Origin: a candidate division FCPU426 bacterium
GTDB lineage: Bacteria; Oederibacteriota; Muellerivitia; Muellerivitales; DAHXKG01
Length of the DNA stretch: 64,000 nucleotides
Direction: 5' to 3'
Assembly (NCBI GenBank): GCA_027366525.1
Contig: DAHXKG010000001.1
Coordinates: 1-64,000 of the forward strand
Part shown: positions 1-9,155 of the stretch, piece by piece
How positions within the stretch are numbered: the first letter of the stretch is position 1
How the letters are laid out: each line of letters starts with the position of its first letter
Notes under the pieces: model-generated
What the model was told of the DNA's origin: nothing
Seen by the model: the letters and a program-made list of their open reading frames with translations, nothing else
The model's database searches: none
Translations under genes and position numbers: made by a program

Positions 1-330
1 GTTCGTCGGGGTATTTGTCGGTGTGGTAGTTGGCGTGTTCGTCGGAGTATTCGTTGGGGTGTTGGTTGGCGTGTTCGTCGGTGTATTCGTCGGTGTGGTG
101 GTTGGCGTGGTAGTTGGCGTGTTCGTCGGGGTATTCGTGGACGTAGTCGTCGGTGTGGTGGTTGGCGTAGTCGTGGGTGTAATCGTCGAGGTGTTTGTGG
201 GTGTAGTCGTCGAGGTATTACTTGGAGTCTGTGTTGGAGTATATGTTATTGTTGGAGTTGCTGTATACGTATAAGTACTTGTTGGTGTTCCAGTTAGAGT
301 ATTAGTGGGTGTACATGTAGGTACAGCATA
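1..330 (-). repeat. Thr-Pro-Thr/Asn coding microsatellite
   Basis: Six-base units of the type G(T/A)(C/A/G)GT(G/C) repeat almost without break. Read on the minus strand they encode Thr-Pro-Thr-Thr and Thr-Pro-Thr-Asn. On the plus strand the same bases spell a Val/Gly-rich open frame, which is a by-product. Copy number is likely to vary between strains or assemblies. Confidence 0.8.
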
Positions 331-2223
331 ACATGGTGGAATTCCCGCATTGGGATCAAGTTCTCCTGAAGAATTCAACACGTCCTGTACTAATTGCCCA
401 TTATAAAGCATGACAAAGTATTGTGAATCATGCCAATTACTATCTGGACAACTTGTTCCATTTCCAAGATGAGAATAGTAATCTGCTATTGTTTGAGCAC
501 AGGCATTGCCTCCTATGGCGATCTCACTTGATTGCCCTTCCCAGTATCCACCATTTGCAGGAATTGTTGCTGGCCCTCCATTAACATTCGCACTTGTGAT
601 ACAGTACGTAACTGCTTGATTTGCCCAGTGATATGTTCCGTAGGAATCTGCACCACCCGCAGTACATGTTGAATAGGTTCCTTGTGCCACTGATCCTGAA
701 GCACTTACATTTCCAACCGCTCCTCCGCCATAATTATAAATGGTTCCAAATCCACCTCCCCAACTATTCAAATTAGTATTGCAACTACTGTAAGCATATA
801 ACACAAAGCACAAATCTTGGATAGAAACAGGTGTAGAACCATAATTTGTAACTAAAATATTGTATTGCTCTTGCTGATTTGAAACTTGATCGCATTGAAC
901 TTGAAGATTTAGCATTGGTGTAGTAATTCCACCATTCCCACCACAACCTGCTGGTATTGGAGTAGGTGTAGGTGTCAATGTCCCATTAGGAGTAGAAGTA
1001 AATGTTGGAGTTGATTGTGTCGAATTCGATGTAGGCGTCCACGTAGGCGTCCAAGTGGGTGTCCATGTAGGTGTCCATGTAGGTGTCCATGTAGGTGTCC
1101 ATGTGGGTGTCCATGTGGGTGTCCATGTGGGCGTAGGAGTAAAACAAGGTATGTTAACTGTTACAGCACTTGAGCCAATGCTAACACTCCCACCATACTC
1201 TACAGCTGCATTATCAGTAAAAACACTACACTGATTATTCGGCCAATAATAATTTTCTGCAAATAAATATAACGTTACACATCCATTTCCAAACCCGACA
1301 GGAAAAACCATTGTTGCTCCAGCTCCACCTGTAGAAACTGTTGGATCTTCCCCATTGGACGGACCACTGTATGTTGTTGGAGAATTCCATCCCCATGCAG
1401 TTGATTGAAAACCAGATGCACTTAAAAAATTATCCACGATACTCACAGGACTAGTTACAGGACCACCCGTATCACAAATCGGGATCTCAAAAGTAACACA
1501 ATAATCATTCGTTCCACAATCGTTAACTAGGGGTGTTCCTAAAACTGACTTAGAAATTGTAAAATTTGGAGGTCCAATTGTAGGTTCAGGAGTGGGAATA
1601 GTTACACCACATTGTCTCCAAAAAACAGCCCCAACGCTATCCCCATAATCTCCACTACTATTATTTGCAATAAATGGAATTTGTTGCCCAGTTACTGGAT
1701 TAAAAATCGATTGGCCCCAAGTGTCTCCATTAACTGTAACTGGTGCCAACGTAAAAGCCGTCCCATTATAACTTGGTGAATACCAAGGTGATCCATTTGA
1801 ACCTGGTCCAGGTGTTGGAGCTGGATTTCCAGTTGAAACATAATAACCCTGATAATTTCCATCCGAGGATGTAATTTCAGAATGTAATCCAGACGTACAT
1901 GTAATATCCAGATCCCAAGAAGCATAAGTTACTTCTGGAGCCGTATTTTGATCTTCAATTGCAATACAAATGGGATTGGTTAAAAGCGAGACTGGTACAC
2001 TCAAACTGCCTGGGGGACAAGTTCCAGATCCATTCCAATTACAGTAATTAACTTGTCCCAAAAAAACACCGTTAATATAAACTAAAGCATAATCATCCAC
2101 TGCCACAGCGATACTTGCTGATTGAGGTGTGCATTGCGCATAACTATTTTTTGGAGTTACTATGTTAATAAAACTCCAGATGCTAATAATTACTAAAAAA
2201 ATTTTTTTAATTTTTATATTCAT
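1..2223 (-). CDS. Secreted Thr/Pro-repeat protein, C-terminus cut by window
   Basis: The minus strand is open from an ATG at 2223 to base 1, about 741 codons with no stop, so the gene continues beyond the window. Residues 1-30 form a signal peptide (Lys-rich start, hydrophobic core, cleavage probably after SYA). Then come a Cys-containing beta-rich region, a DUF11-like stretch, eight TPTW repeats, a second domain whose opening (VTNYGSTPVSIQDL) resembles the CBM3 fold, and a long tail of Thr-Pro-Thr/Asn units. I do not recognise a specific family. The layout suggests a surface or secreted multidomain protein with stiff Thr/Pro linkers. No Shine-Dalgarno sequence is evident, but a strong promoter lies just upstream. 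The function is unknown and the CBM3 likeness is only an impression from the sequence. Confidence 0.8.
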   Translation of the reverse strand, partial: MNIKIKKIFLVIISIWSFINIVTPKNSYAQCTPQSASIAVAVDDYALVYINGVFLGQVNYCNWNGSGTCPPGSLSVPVSLLTNPICIAIEDQNTAPEVTYASWDLDITCTSGLHSEITSSDGNYQGYYVSTGNPAPTPGPGSNGSPWYSPSYNGTAFTLAPVTVNGDTWGQSIFNPVTGQQIPFIANNSSGDYGDSVGAVFWRQCGVTIPTPEPTIGPPNFTISKSVLGTPLVNDCGTNDYCVTFEIPICDTGGPVTSPVSIVDNFLSASGFQSTAWGWNSPTTYSGPSNGEDPTVSTGGAGATMVFPVGFGNGCVTLYLFAENYYWPNNQCSVFTDNAAVEYGGSVSIGSSAVTVNIPCFTPTPTWTPTWTPTWTPTWTPTWTPTWTPTWTPTWTPTSNSTQSTPTFTSTPNGTLTPTPTPIPAGCGGNGGITTPMLNLQVQCDQVSNQQEQYNILVTNYGSTPVSIQDLCFVLYAYSSCNTNLNSWGGGFGTIYNYGGGAVGNVSASGSVAQGTYSTCTAGGADSYGTYHWANQAVTYCITSANVNGGPATIPANGGYWEGQSSEIAIGGNACAQTIADYYSHLGNGTSCPDSNWHDSQYFVMLYNGQLVQDVLNSSGELDPNAGIPPCYAVPTCTPTNTLTGTPTSTYTYTATPTITYTPTQTPSNTSTTTPTNTSTITPTTTPTTTPTTTSTNTPTNTPTTTPTTTPTNTPTNTPTNTPTNTPTNTPTTTPTNTPTN
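1031..1138 (-). repeat. 12-bp tandem repeat encoding TPTW
   Basis: Eight consecutive 12-base units (consensus GTRGGTGTCCAT on the plus strand) plus a degenerate ninth encode Thr-Pro-Thr-Trp on the minus strand. Third-position differences are visible between units 1-2 and the rest. The block separates the two folded parts of the secreted protein and acts as a linker. Confidence 0.85.
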
Positions 2224-2593
2224 TTTATGAGTTTCACGTTCAACTATAACTCCAAAGTCAAAAAGTGTCTAGAAAATAACGTTTACCTATAGTCCTAAAA
2301 ATCATTTAAAATAAACGTTTTTTCAAATATTTTATTAATACATTTTTTAAAAAAATGAACAAATCTAGTCTTTAATTGTTATTAATTTTACTCACAATTA
2401 AATCCTAAAAAAGCTTTTGACTGCAGCCCCTTTGTAACATTCAAATGGATTATTTTTGATCATACTTTTATATTTAGAAATCAAATTTTTAAAATCTGAC
2501 TATTTAGTTTAGTGTCAAAATCGATTAAAGTAACTTACAATAGTTTTAATTTTTCAAATCATTTTATAATTTTTTAAAATAAAGGACTGCTTC
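2224..2593. other. Divergent intergenic region, no gene seen
   Basis: 370 very AT-rich bases separate the divergent Thr/Pro protein and bioB. It holds the minus-strand promoter at 2243-2271. A weaker candidate -10 for bioB (TACAAT, 2536-2541) is present, with no convincing -35. I see no BirA-type operator and no RNA gene. Confidence 0.6.
2243..2271 (-). promoter_or_regulatory. Sigma-70-type promoter of the Thr/Pro protein
   Basis: On the minus strand TAGACA (2271-2266) and TATAGT (2248-2243) are separated by exactly 17 bases. Each box has one mismatch to consensus. Predicted start of transcription is near 2236, about a dozen bases before the ATG at 2223, so the leader would be very short. 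Confidence 0.6.
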
Positions 2594-3595
2594 ATGGATA
2601 ATGATTTCAAATTGCTTTCAAACTCCTACTGGGATGTTTTGACAAAACAATCCATTGATAATTTAGGAATTACTCCTGAAGACGGGATTAATATTTTAAA
2701 AGCCAAAGATGATGACACATTTTCAATTATTAACGCGGCTTATCGTGTACGAACCCACTTTCACGGAAAAAAAGTACGAATTCATATTCTACAAAATGCT
2801 AAATCAGGAGAATGTCCTGAGGACTGTAACTTTTGTGCTCAATCATCCAAAAATTCAACATCAATTGAAACCTATCCACTTTTAAATGTTGAGTTATTAG
2901 TCGAGGAAGCAAAAAAAGCCAAAGCTTCTGGAGCTTGGAAATATTGCATGGTAACTGCAACACGTAGCCCAAGCAATAGAGATTTGGATATCATCTGTCA
3001 AGCAACTAAAAGAATAAAAAAAGAAGTTAATATTAAAGTTTGTACATCATTAGGATTATTAACGTTTGATAAAGCTAAAAGACTAGCAGAAGCTGGAGTT
3101 GATCGATTTAATCACAATCTTGAAACATCCAATCAATATTTTGAAAAAATTGTTCACACCCATACGTGGGACGAGCGATGGCAAACACTTACATATGTTA
3201 AAGAAGCTGGAATGGAAATTTGTTCAGGCGGAATTATCGGAATGGGAGAATCACTAGATGATATCTTAGATTTATGCTTTTCACTAAAAAGCATTGGCGT
3301 TGCATCTATTCCAATAAATTTTTTAAATCCACGTCCGAATACACCATTAGAAAAACAACCAACCGTAGATGCATTTTTTGGTTTAAGAGTTCTATCATTA
3401 TTTAGGCTAGTACATCCCGATAAAGATATACGAGCAGCCGGTGGAAGAGAAATTACATTTCGTACATTACAGCCACTTGTGCTTTACATTGCCAATTCTA
3501 TATTTACTAATGGATACTTGACAACAGATGGTCAAACTTCCGAAATGGATATACGAATGATTAAAGAGTTAGGCTTTTATCCTGAAGTAAATTAA
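2594..3595 (+). CDS. bioB: Biotin synthase
   Basis: Radical-SAM enzyme that inserts sulfur into dethiobiotin to make biotin. The 333 residues match the usual family length. The [4Fe-4S]-binding C-x3-C-x2-C motif is at Cys74, Cys78 and Cys81 in GECPEDCNFC, and the FNHNLETS and NFLNPRPNTPLE stretches are typical of BioB. The ATG follows AAAGGA with a 7-base gap. It is the only plus-strand gene in the first 42 kb and stands alone, without bioF, bioA or bioD nearby, so the rest of the pathway must be elsewhere or the cell must take up precursors. No operator is visible. Identification is firm. Confidence 0.96.
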   Translation: MDNDFKLLSNSYWDVLTKQSIDNLGITPEDGINILKAKDDDTFSIINAAYRVRTHFHGKKVRIHILQNAKSGECPEDCNFCAQSSKNSTSIETYPLLNVELLVEEAKKAKASGAWKYCMVTATRSPSNRDLDIICQATKRIKKEVNIKVCTSLGLLTFDKAKRLAEAGVDRFNHNLETSNQYFEKIVHTHTWDERWQTLTYVKEAGMEICSGGIIGMGESLDDILDLCFSLKSIGVASIPINFLNPRPNTPLEKQPTVDAFFGLRVLSLFRLVHPDKDIRAAGGREITFRTLQPLVLYIANSIFTNGYLTTDGQTSEMDIRMIKELGFYPEVN

Positions 3596-3811
3596 ATTTT
3601 TAAAATTGAAACAAGTATACTTTTTACGGCTCACATCAAAAATGCAAGCTAAATTATATTAGTTTAAAATGTGATCAAAAAATCAAACAAAAAAGACTGT
3701 GAAATTTTCATAGAAATTAGCTAACACATTCAATTAGAAGTTAAGGAATATTTAACAATTAAATTCAATCTGTAAAAACTGCAACTTCACAAAATGGATT
3801 ACAAATTAAAT

Positions 3812-4852
3812 TTATACTGAATTATTAAGCATTTTTTCCATGGCCATTAATACCCTCCTTGGAGTAATCCTTGTTAAACATTCTTGGTAACTATGCTCAC
3901 CCTGTTCTACACTTGTAGGAAAATGGCATTGTGTTTGATCACAAGGGCCACAATCTAAAAACTCTTGAAGATACTGATGTCGAGAATCAACTGGTTTCGT
4001 CCATGAAACACCCCATGTAGGTCCAAAAATAGTTAAACTTCTAGTGCCCAGGGCTTGCGCAATATGTTGAGGTGCACCATCATTTCCAACCAGCAACTGC
4101 ACTTGTGCAATCAATGACGCCAGTTGTCTTAGATCTGTCCGTGGAGCTATTATCAATCGATCTTCCATTTTTTTTTGAAATTCAATTGCCCAATTAGTAT
4201 CAGGTCCCCACAATAGTATTGGCCGCGTTTTAAAATGACTATTAATTTCAAAAATTAATTTTTCCCAATATTCCAATGGCCAACATTTTGCAGGCCAACT
4301 TCCAGTTGGATTCAAAGCAATTTTAAATTTTCCAAAATTCAACTGATCAATTGTTTTTTTTCCCCACGAGTATTCCTCTGAAGTTAAAAAAAAATCTAAT
4401 TGAAAATTATCGAATGGAATTTTTAAAAATTCCAAGAATTTCAAATTCACTTCTACTTGATATCGGCGAATGCGATTTAGAGGAATCGGATGCGTGTATG
4501 CCCATTTTCGAAATCGATGTGCATATCCCATGCGTAATTTTGAAAAAGTTAACCATGTAATCCATGCACTTCTAGGATTTCCAAAAAAATCCAGAACCCA
4601 ATTATAGTGATTCTCTATTATATTTTTTAAAACGAAACAATAACTCAAAACTGATTCATGTTTAGGTAAAACATAAATTTTTGATAAATAGGAATTATTT
4701 TTCAAAATTTCTGCTGGTTGTTTTTCTGTCAAAAAATCAATTTGAGCTTGAGGAAATTTCTTTCGTAATGCACGAACAATTGGAGTACATAATAAGACAT
4801 CTCCAATTGCTCGAAGCCGTATAATTAGAATTTTCCGAGGTTCAATTTTCAA
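3812..4852 (-). CDS. Glycosyltransferase family 9 (heptosyltransferase type) 1
   Basis: A 346-residue GT-B enzyme of the ADP-heptose:LPS heptosyltransferase family, expected to add a heptose or similar sugar to the LPS core on the inner face of the cytoplasmic membrane. The N-terminal signature KILIIRLRAIGDVLLCTPIV and the C-terminal nucleotide-sugar segment VGNDGAPQHIAQALG are both present. A short Cys cluster (CGPCDQTQC) lies near the C-terminus. The usual acidic residue of NDSG/NDAG is kept. It lies downstream of ilvE with a 41-base gap and closes the long minus-strand run. The acceptor sugar cannot be read from sequence; it is not close to WaaF in its motifs. Confidence 0.88.
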   Translation of the reverse strand: MKIEPRKILIIRLRAIGDVLLCTPIVRALRKKFPQAQIDFLTEKQPAEILKNNSYLSKIYVLPKHESVLSYCFVLKNIIENHYNWVLDFFGNPRSAWITWLTFSKLRMGYAHRFRKWAYTHPIPLNRIRRYQVEVNLKFLEFLKIPFDNFQLDFFLTSEEYSWGKKTIDQLNFGKFKIALNPTGSWPAKCWPLEYWEKLIFEINSHFKTRPILLWGPDTNWAIEFQKKMEDRLIIAPRTDLRQLASLIAQVQLLVGNDGAPQHIAQALGTRSLTIFGPTWGVSWTKPVDSRHQYLQEFLDCGPCDQTQCHFPTSVEQGEHSYQECLTRITPRRVLMAMEKMLNNSV

Positions 4853-4893
4853 TAATAATATCGCTAAATACTCTTAAGATTTTCATTGCCGAT

Positions 4894-5811
4894 TTACCGC
4901 ACAGGAGTTAACCAACCAAAAATATCTTCGTCAACCCCATTAATAATATTTAAAAAAACTTTTTGAATACGTTCTGTAATTTCGCCCCTCTTCCCATCGC
5001 CTATTTTTACATCATCTATTTTTTTGACTGGAACAATTTCAGATGCTGTTCCTGTTAAAAAAACCTCATCGGCTATGTAAAGCGATTCTCTAGGAAGAAC
5101 TTGTTGACGAATTTCAATACCCAAATGACGACAGATCACAATCACCGAATGCCGCGTAATACCGGCTAAGATTGATGAACTGCTTGGTGGTGTAAAAACA
5201 ACACCATTTTTAATCATAAATACGTTTTCTCCCGAACCCTCCGAAACATATCCATAATGATCCAATGCAATTCCCTCTTCAATTCCACTCTGCACTGATT
5301 CCACTTTTATAAGCTGCGAATTCAAGTAATTCCCCCCTGCCTTAGCTAGCGTTGGAAATGTATCCGGCGCTGGACGCCGCCAAGATGAAATACGCACATT
5401 GATCCCTTTATCAACTGCATTTTTTCCAAGATATCCTTGCCATTCCCATGCTGCAATTACTGCCTCCAATGGATTTGACAATGGATACACACCCATCGAT
5501 CCATAACCTCGAAACACAAGTGGCCGAATATAACACGATTTCAATCGATTAACTTGAACAACTTGTAAAGTGGCTGCTTTAAATTCATTTTTACTATATG
5601 GAATTTCCATGCGATAAATCTTAGCAGAATCATAAAGACGCTCTATGTGAGCATCCAGTCGAAAAATAAATGATTTATTTTTAATTTCATAACAACGAAT
5701 CCCTTCAAAAATGCTTGATCCATAATGAATCGCATGAGATAAAACATGGACTTTGGCATTTTTCCAAGAAACAAATTTTCCATTAAACCAAATTTTCCCT
5801 TGTTCACGCAT
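4894..5811 (-). CDS. ilvE: Branched-chain amino acid aminotransferase
   Basis: A class IV PLP aminotransferase (305 residues) that interconverts Leu, Ile and Val with their 2-oxo acids. The catalytic Lys is Lys157 in LAKAGGNYLNS, and the cofactor-phosphate segments (EGSGENVF, SILAGITR) and FEGIRCY are all present. The ATG follows AAGGGG with a 6-base gap. It is inserted among GT9 genes but has its own leader of about 200 bases with a promoter-like TATAAT and an inverted repeat. D-amino acid transaminases and ADC lyases share this fold, but the length and motifs favour IlvE. Confidence 0.92.
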   Translation of the reverse strand: MREQGKIWFNGKFVSWKNAKVHVLSHAIHYGSSIFEGIRCYEIKNKSFIFRLDAHIERLYDSAKIYRMEIPYSKNEFKAATLQVVQVNRLKSCYIRPLVFRGYGSMGVYPLSNPLEAVIAAWEWQGYLGKNAVDKGINVRISSWRRPAPDTFPTLAKAGGNYLNSQLIKVESVQSGIEEGIALDHYGYVSEGSGENVFMIKNGVVFTPPSSSSILAGITRHSVIVICRHLGIEIRQQVLPRESLYIADEVFLTGTASEIVPVKKIDDVKIGDGKRGEITERIQKVFLNIINGVDEDIFGWLTPVR

Positions 5812-5849
5812 GATTACCCCTTTTAATTATTAAAATCAGGATGTCAAAT

Positions 5850-5880
5850 ATTATATTCCAAATTCAAGCTTTATTTGGAA
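5850..5880 (-). promoter_or_regulatory. Candidate ilvE promoter -10 with adjacent inverted repeat
   Basis: Reading the minus strand, TTCCAAAT and ATTTGGAA (5880-5873 and 5863-5856) form a perfect 8-base inverted repeat with a 9-base spacer. It ends exactly where a TATAAT (5855-5850) begins. The arrangement is that of an operator overlapping a promoter. The matching -35 is poor, which would fit activator dependence. ilvE starts 39 bases downstream. No T-box features are seen. Confidence 0.35.
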
Positions 5881-6023
5881 ATGTTTTTATCGACTGATCA
5901 GATATATAATTTTCAAAATGCATCTTAGGTGCGGTTGATCTTTTCGAGTTCTAAATCATGTCATTTAGAAACTAACAATTTATGGGCTATATTATACTCA
6001 ATTTCTATTTCTATTCAAAATTT

Positions 6024-7043
6024 TCACGAAAGTATTTGAGATATCTTGGATATTAATTGTTGAACCGTAATATGATCCATGCAGGCCATTAGAGAGCAAA
6101 AATCCATTCCACAAAAACTGCAAGGAACTACTGCATGAATAGATTGATGGGGTACCGCATATGGGAACCAAATTTCAGGATTCCCTGGCCCAAAAATTCC
6201 TAGAGTAGTAGTACCAACTGCAGGGCCAATATGCATAGGACCCGCATCGTTGGAAATAAGGATTTCTGCTTGTTGAATCAAAGCCCCAAGTATTTTTAGC
6301 GAAGGGTTATTAACAATAATCCATGACGGATGATTAATCTGGTTTAATTGAGAAACTTCTGCTTGATCCTTAGGACCTAAAACAAATATTGATTGGATCC
6401 CATTTTTTTCCAGTTGAACAGCCAAATCAATAAATCGATGAATTCCCCAATGCTTTGATGGCCATGAAGCCCCTGGAGCTAATGCCACCAAATGCTGAAG
6501 AGCTTTGCTTCGCTTAGCATTTATTATTGATAATGCATCTTGTCGAGCCGTATGGGTTACCGGTATTAATGTTGAATAACCTAAAGAAGTCGAAATTCCC
6601 AACGCGTATAAATATCCTAAATAATCATCAATAACCGAACGTTTAGACAATTGAGCAAGATGCTGACTCTCTGCAAACTTGGTATATGCCCAACTGCGCC
6701 CTCGACGATTCAACCCTATGCGAACCGGAACTCTACTAAGAAAAGACAGTTGTGCTGTACGAGGATTAACAAACAAATCTAGAATTACATCAAATTTCAT
6801 TGATCGAATATCAGACAGTAATTTCATCGTATAAAAAGGGTTATTTTTTTTCCCTATATCTAACGATAATACTTCATCAATCCATGGATGAGATTCAAGG
6901 ATAGAGACAAACTGTTTTTCAACTAAATATACAACTTTTGCTTGCGGCCAATTTTTTTTAAGCATACCTGCAAGTCCAGTTGCTAATACAATATCGCCCA
7001 AAAATCTAGGTCGAATAATTAAAATGCGTTTCGTGTCATTCAT
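6024..7043 (-). CDS. Glycosyltransferase family 9 (heptosyltransferase type) 2
   Basis: 339-residue GT-B glycosyltransferase. It opens with RILIIRPRFLGDIVLATGLA and carries ISNDAGPMHIGPAVGTTTLGIFGPG, the nucleotide-sugar/acceptor region of the heptosyltransferase family. The Cys cluster reads CSFCGMDFC. It follows the next GT9 gene by only two bases, so the two are surely co-transcribed. The role is LPS core assembly; the sugar is not deducible. It differs from WaaF by lacking the PNWLGD signature. Confidence 0.88.
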   Translation of the reverse strand: MNDTKRILIIRPRFLGDIVLATGLAGMLKKNWPQAKVVYLVEKQFVSILESHPWIDEVLSLDIGKKNNPFYTMKLLSDIRSMKFDVILDLFVNPRTAQLSFLSRVPVRIGLNRRGRSWAYTKFAESQHLAQLSKRSVIDDYLGYLYALGISTSLGYSTLIPVTHTARQDALSIINAKRSKALQHLVALAPGASWPSKHWGIHRFIDLAVQLEKNGIQSIFVLGPKDQAEVSQLNQINHPSWIIVNNPSLKILGALIQQAEILISNDAGPMHIGPAVGTTTLGIFGPGNPEIWFPYAVPHQSIHAVVPCSFCGMDFCSLMACMDHITVQQLISKISQILS

Positions 7044-7045
7044 AA

Positions 7046-8080
7046 TTAAGTACTGAATGAATTCAACATAGCATCAACTTTTTGAATAACCATCTCTGGA
7101 TAAATAGACCTCATACATTTATGTTTTAAAACTATACAGACTGATAATCCACATGGTCGGCATGAAAGTTCTTTGATTAAAACAGGATGCTTATCTTGAG
7201 CATAAGGATGCCATCGATTAACTTCTTCTGGTCCAAATAAAGTCAATGTTGGAGTACCAATACCTGCGGCCAAATGTCGTGGACCCGAATCAACACTTAT
7301 TACCAATTGTGCTTTTTTAAATAAACCCATAAGACCAATTAATGATGTCTGTGTATAAGACTGAACTTTGTAATGAATGGAATTTTTTAAACGCTGTATC
7401 TTTTTCTTTTCAAACGGAGCTCCCGTTAAAAAAAAAGGTATATTCCTCTTGGTCAATTGATTCATAACCTCAACCCAATGCTCTATTTCCCACTCCTTGG
7501 TCATACAACTTGCAAACGGATTAATTGCAATGACTTTAGATTCATTTTCAAATTTTGCCCACTTCCAAAATGTATCCGCATAAGACAACGCTTGAACTGG
7601 AACTTTCCAAGTCACCGATTGATTGACTTCAATTCCGATCAATTCTAAAACTTTTCGATCCATGTCCAACACAGATCCTTTATTTCGATACTGCACTGGA
7701 ACTTCTAAATCGTAAGCTCCTTTTTGGTGATCCAATTCAATACCAATTCGAAACCCTGTGCCAATTTTTTTTAAAAAATGAGAACTTCTTCTTGAACCGT
7801 AAAGATCAATCATTAGATCAAAATTAAACTTTTTAAGATCTTGAATAATTTGATAATCATTCAAAAGGCGTGAAATAAACCCTTGATTTTTAATTTTTTC
7901 CCAATCATATACAAAAACGTGATCCACCCATCCAGAAATCTTAAGAATTTCATAAACCGGTGATGTGGTAAGGATCGCAATCCACGCTTTAGGAAAAGAA
8001 GATCTTACGGCTTGAAAAACAGGTGATGACAACAGCACATCACCCATTGATCGCAATTTGACAATTAAAATTTTTTTCAC
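7046..8080 (-). CDS. Glycosyltransferase family 9 (heptosyltransferase type) 3
   Basis: 344-residue GT9 enzyme with KILIVKLRSMGDVLLSSPV at the N-terminus and VISVDSGPRHLAAGIGTPTLTLFGP in the C-terminal Rossmann domain. The C-terminus has a four-Cys pattern starting CRPCGLSVC. The start is GTG at 8080 preceded by AGGA. It is separated by 19 bases from waaF upstream and 2 bases from the following GT9 gene. It probably adds a sugar to the LPS core after the first heptoses. Donor and acceptor are unknown. Confidence 0.88.
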   Translation of the reverse strand: MKKILIVKLRSMGDVLLSSPVFQAVRSSFPKAWIAILTTSPVYEILKISGWVDHVFVYDWEKIKNQGFISRLLNDYQIIQDLKKFNFDLMIDLYGSRRSSHFLKKIGTGFRIGIELDHQKGAYDLEVPVQYRNKGSVLDMDRKVLELIGIEVNQSVTWKVPVQALSYADTFWKWAKFENESKVIAINPFASCMTKEWEIEHWVEVMNQLTKRNIPFFLTGAPFEKKKIQRLKNSIHYKVQSYTQTSLIGLMGLFKKAQLVISVDSGPRHLAAGIGTPTLTLFGPEEVNRWHPYAQDKHPVLIKELSCRPCGLSVCIVLKHKCMRSIYPEMVIQKVDAMLNSFST

Positions 8081-8099
8081 TCATTTATCCTATTAATGT

Positions 8100-9155
8100 C
8101 TATATTTTAATTGACTCCATAACCTCTTCTTCAGTTATTTGATATAAGCATTTATATTTATCTTGAATCAAACACTTTTTTTTAAAACAGGGACTGCATG
8201 GTATTTTATGGTATAAGATTTTGTCATTGCCTCCCCATGGCCCAGTCCAATTAGGATTGGTAGATCCAAATAAAGCAATCGTAGGTATCTGAATTGCAGA
8301 AGCAACATGCATTGAACCTGTATCGTTTGAAATTAATAGTTTACAATTTGATAGTATAACAGCTAACTCAAGAACCGTCGTCTGCCCAACTAAAAATCGG
8401 ATTCGACTTTTGGTGGATAATTCCCAAGTATCAACTTCATCATAAAATTCTTTAAAATAAGAAACTTCTTGTCCACTACCAAGAATTATAATATTTTCCG
8501 TTCTTGTTTTTAAAATATTCTGAGTTAACTTCTTCCATCGTGATAATGGCCATCGCTTAGTAGGCCCATATGTAGCTCCAGGAACCAAAGCAATCCATTC
8601 ATTTTTAGACAATTCAAATTTATCCAAAATAAATTTGAATTGTCTCGAGTTAAAAACTTCTTTTAAATATCCAATATTGACTAATTTTGTTCTAAGATCA
8701 AAAGCTTTTATAACTAAATCTAAATATTCATAAACTAAGTGATGGGTTCTGTAATTTTTATAAGAAATACTTTTAGTTAATAACCAACTTCTTAATTCTG
8801 ATTGATATCCAATACGGTTTTTAATGCCTGATCTCCAAGCTAGCCATGCCGACGAAAATGATAATGGGAAAACAAGAATAGTATTGAATTGATATTTTTG
8901 AACATATTTTTTAATACTTTTTACTTGATTTTTAAGTGAATAGTCCGGGTTAAAACTTAATATTTCTTTTAAATGAGGGATACATTTAAAAAACGATATA
9001 TAACTAGGTTGTGTAAGAACGCTAATCTCCCAATTTGGGAACGATTGAAGAAGTAATTGAAGCGCCGGCAGGCTCATCATTACATCTCCAAGCCAATTTG
9101 GCGTACGAATTAAAATTTTTTGTTTGTCAAATTTAGAAATCAAAATTCCTCTCAA
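8100..9155 (-). CDS. waaF: Lipopolysaccharide heptosyltransferase II-type GT9
   Basis: 351 residues with the classical WaaF signatures: RTPNWLGDVMMSLPAL near residues 18-33, PGATYGPTKRWP in the hinge, and ISNDTGSMHVASA for nucleotide-sugar binding. WaaF transfers the second L-glycero-D-manno-heptose to the inner core. A C-terminal Cys cluster (CSPCFKKKC, then a fourth Cys) is present. The first candidate start is TTG at 9155, overlapping the stop of the GT2 gene; a TTG four codons later follows GAGAGG and is as likely. waaC could be one of the neighbouring GT9 genes. Confidence 0.87.
   Translation of the reverse strand: MRGILISKFDKQKILIRTPNWLGDVMMSLPALQLLLQSFPNWEISVLTQPSYISFFKCIPHLKEILSFNPDYSLKNQVKSIKKYVQKYQFNTILVFPLSFSSAWLAWRSGIKNRIGYQSELRSWLLTKSISYKNYRTHHLVYEYLDLVIKAFDLRTKLVNIGYLKEVFNSRQFKFILDKFELSKNEWIALVPGATYGPTKRWPLSRWKKLTQNILKTRTENIIILGSGQEVSYFKEFYDEVDTWELSTKSRIRFLVGQTTVLELAVILSNCKLLISNDTGSMHVASAIQIPTIALFGSTNPNWTGPWGGNDKILYHKIPCSPCFKKKCLIQDKYKCLYQITEEEVMESIKI

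Noticed and set aside
23-274. Plus-strand Val/Gly-rich open frame of 83 codons
   Set aside because: It is the complement of the Thr-Pro repeat in the minus-strand secreted protein; six-base units open several frames.
1-330. CRISPR array from regular repeats
   Set aside because: The repeats are six-base coding units without unique spacers.
3596-3811. Terminators between convergent bioB and GT9 genes
   Set aside because: Only a weak TGAAA/TTTCA pairing without a stable stem or T-tract.
4351-4560. Plus-strand frame within the GT9 gene
   Set aside because: It lies wholly inside a well-supported minus-strand coding region and has no Shine-Dalgarno or recognisable sequence.
5812-6023. T-box or leucine attenuator before ilvE
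   Set aside because: No AGGGTGG-type T-box core, no short leader peptide and no terminator hairpin; only an inverted repeat by the -10.
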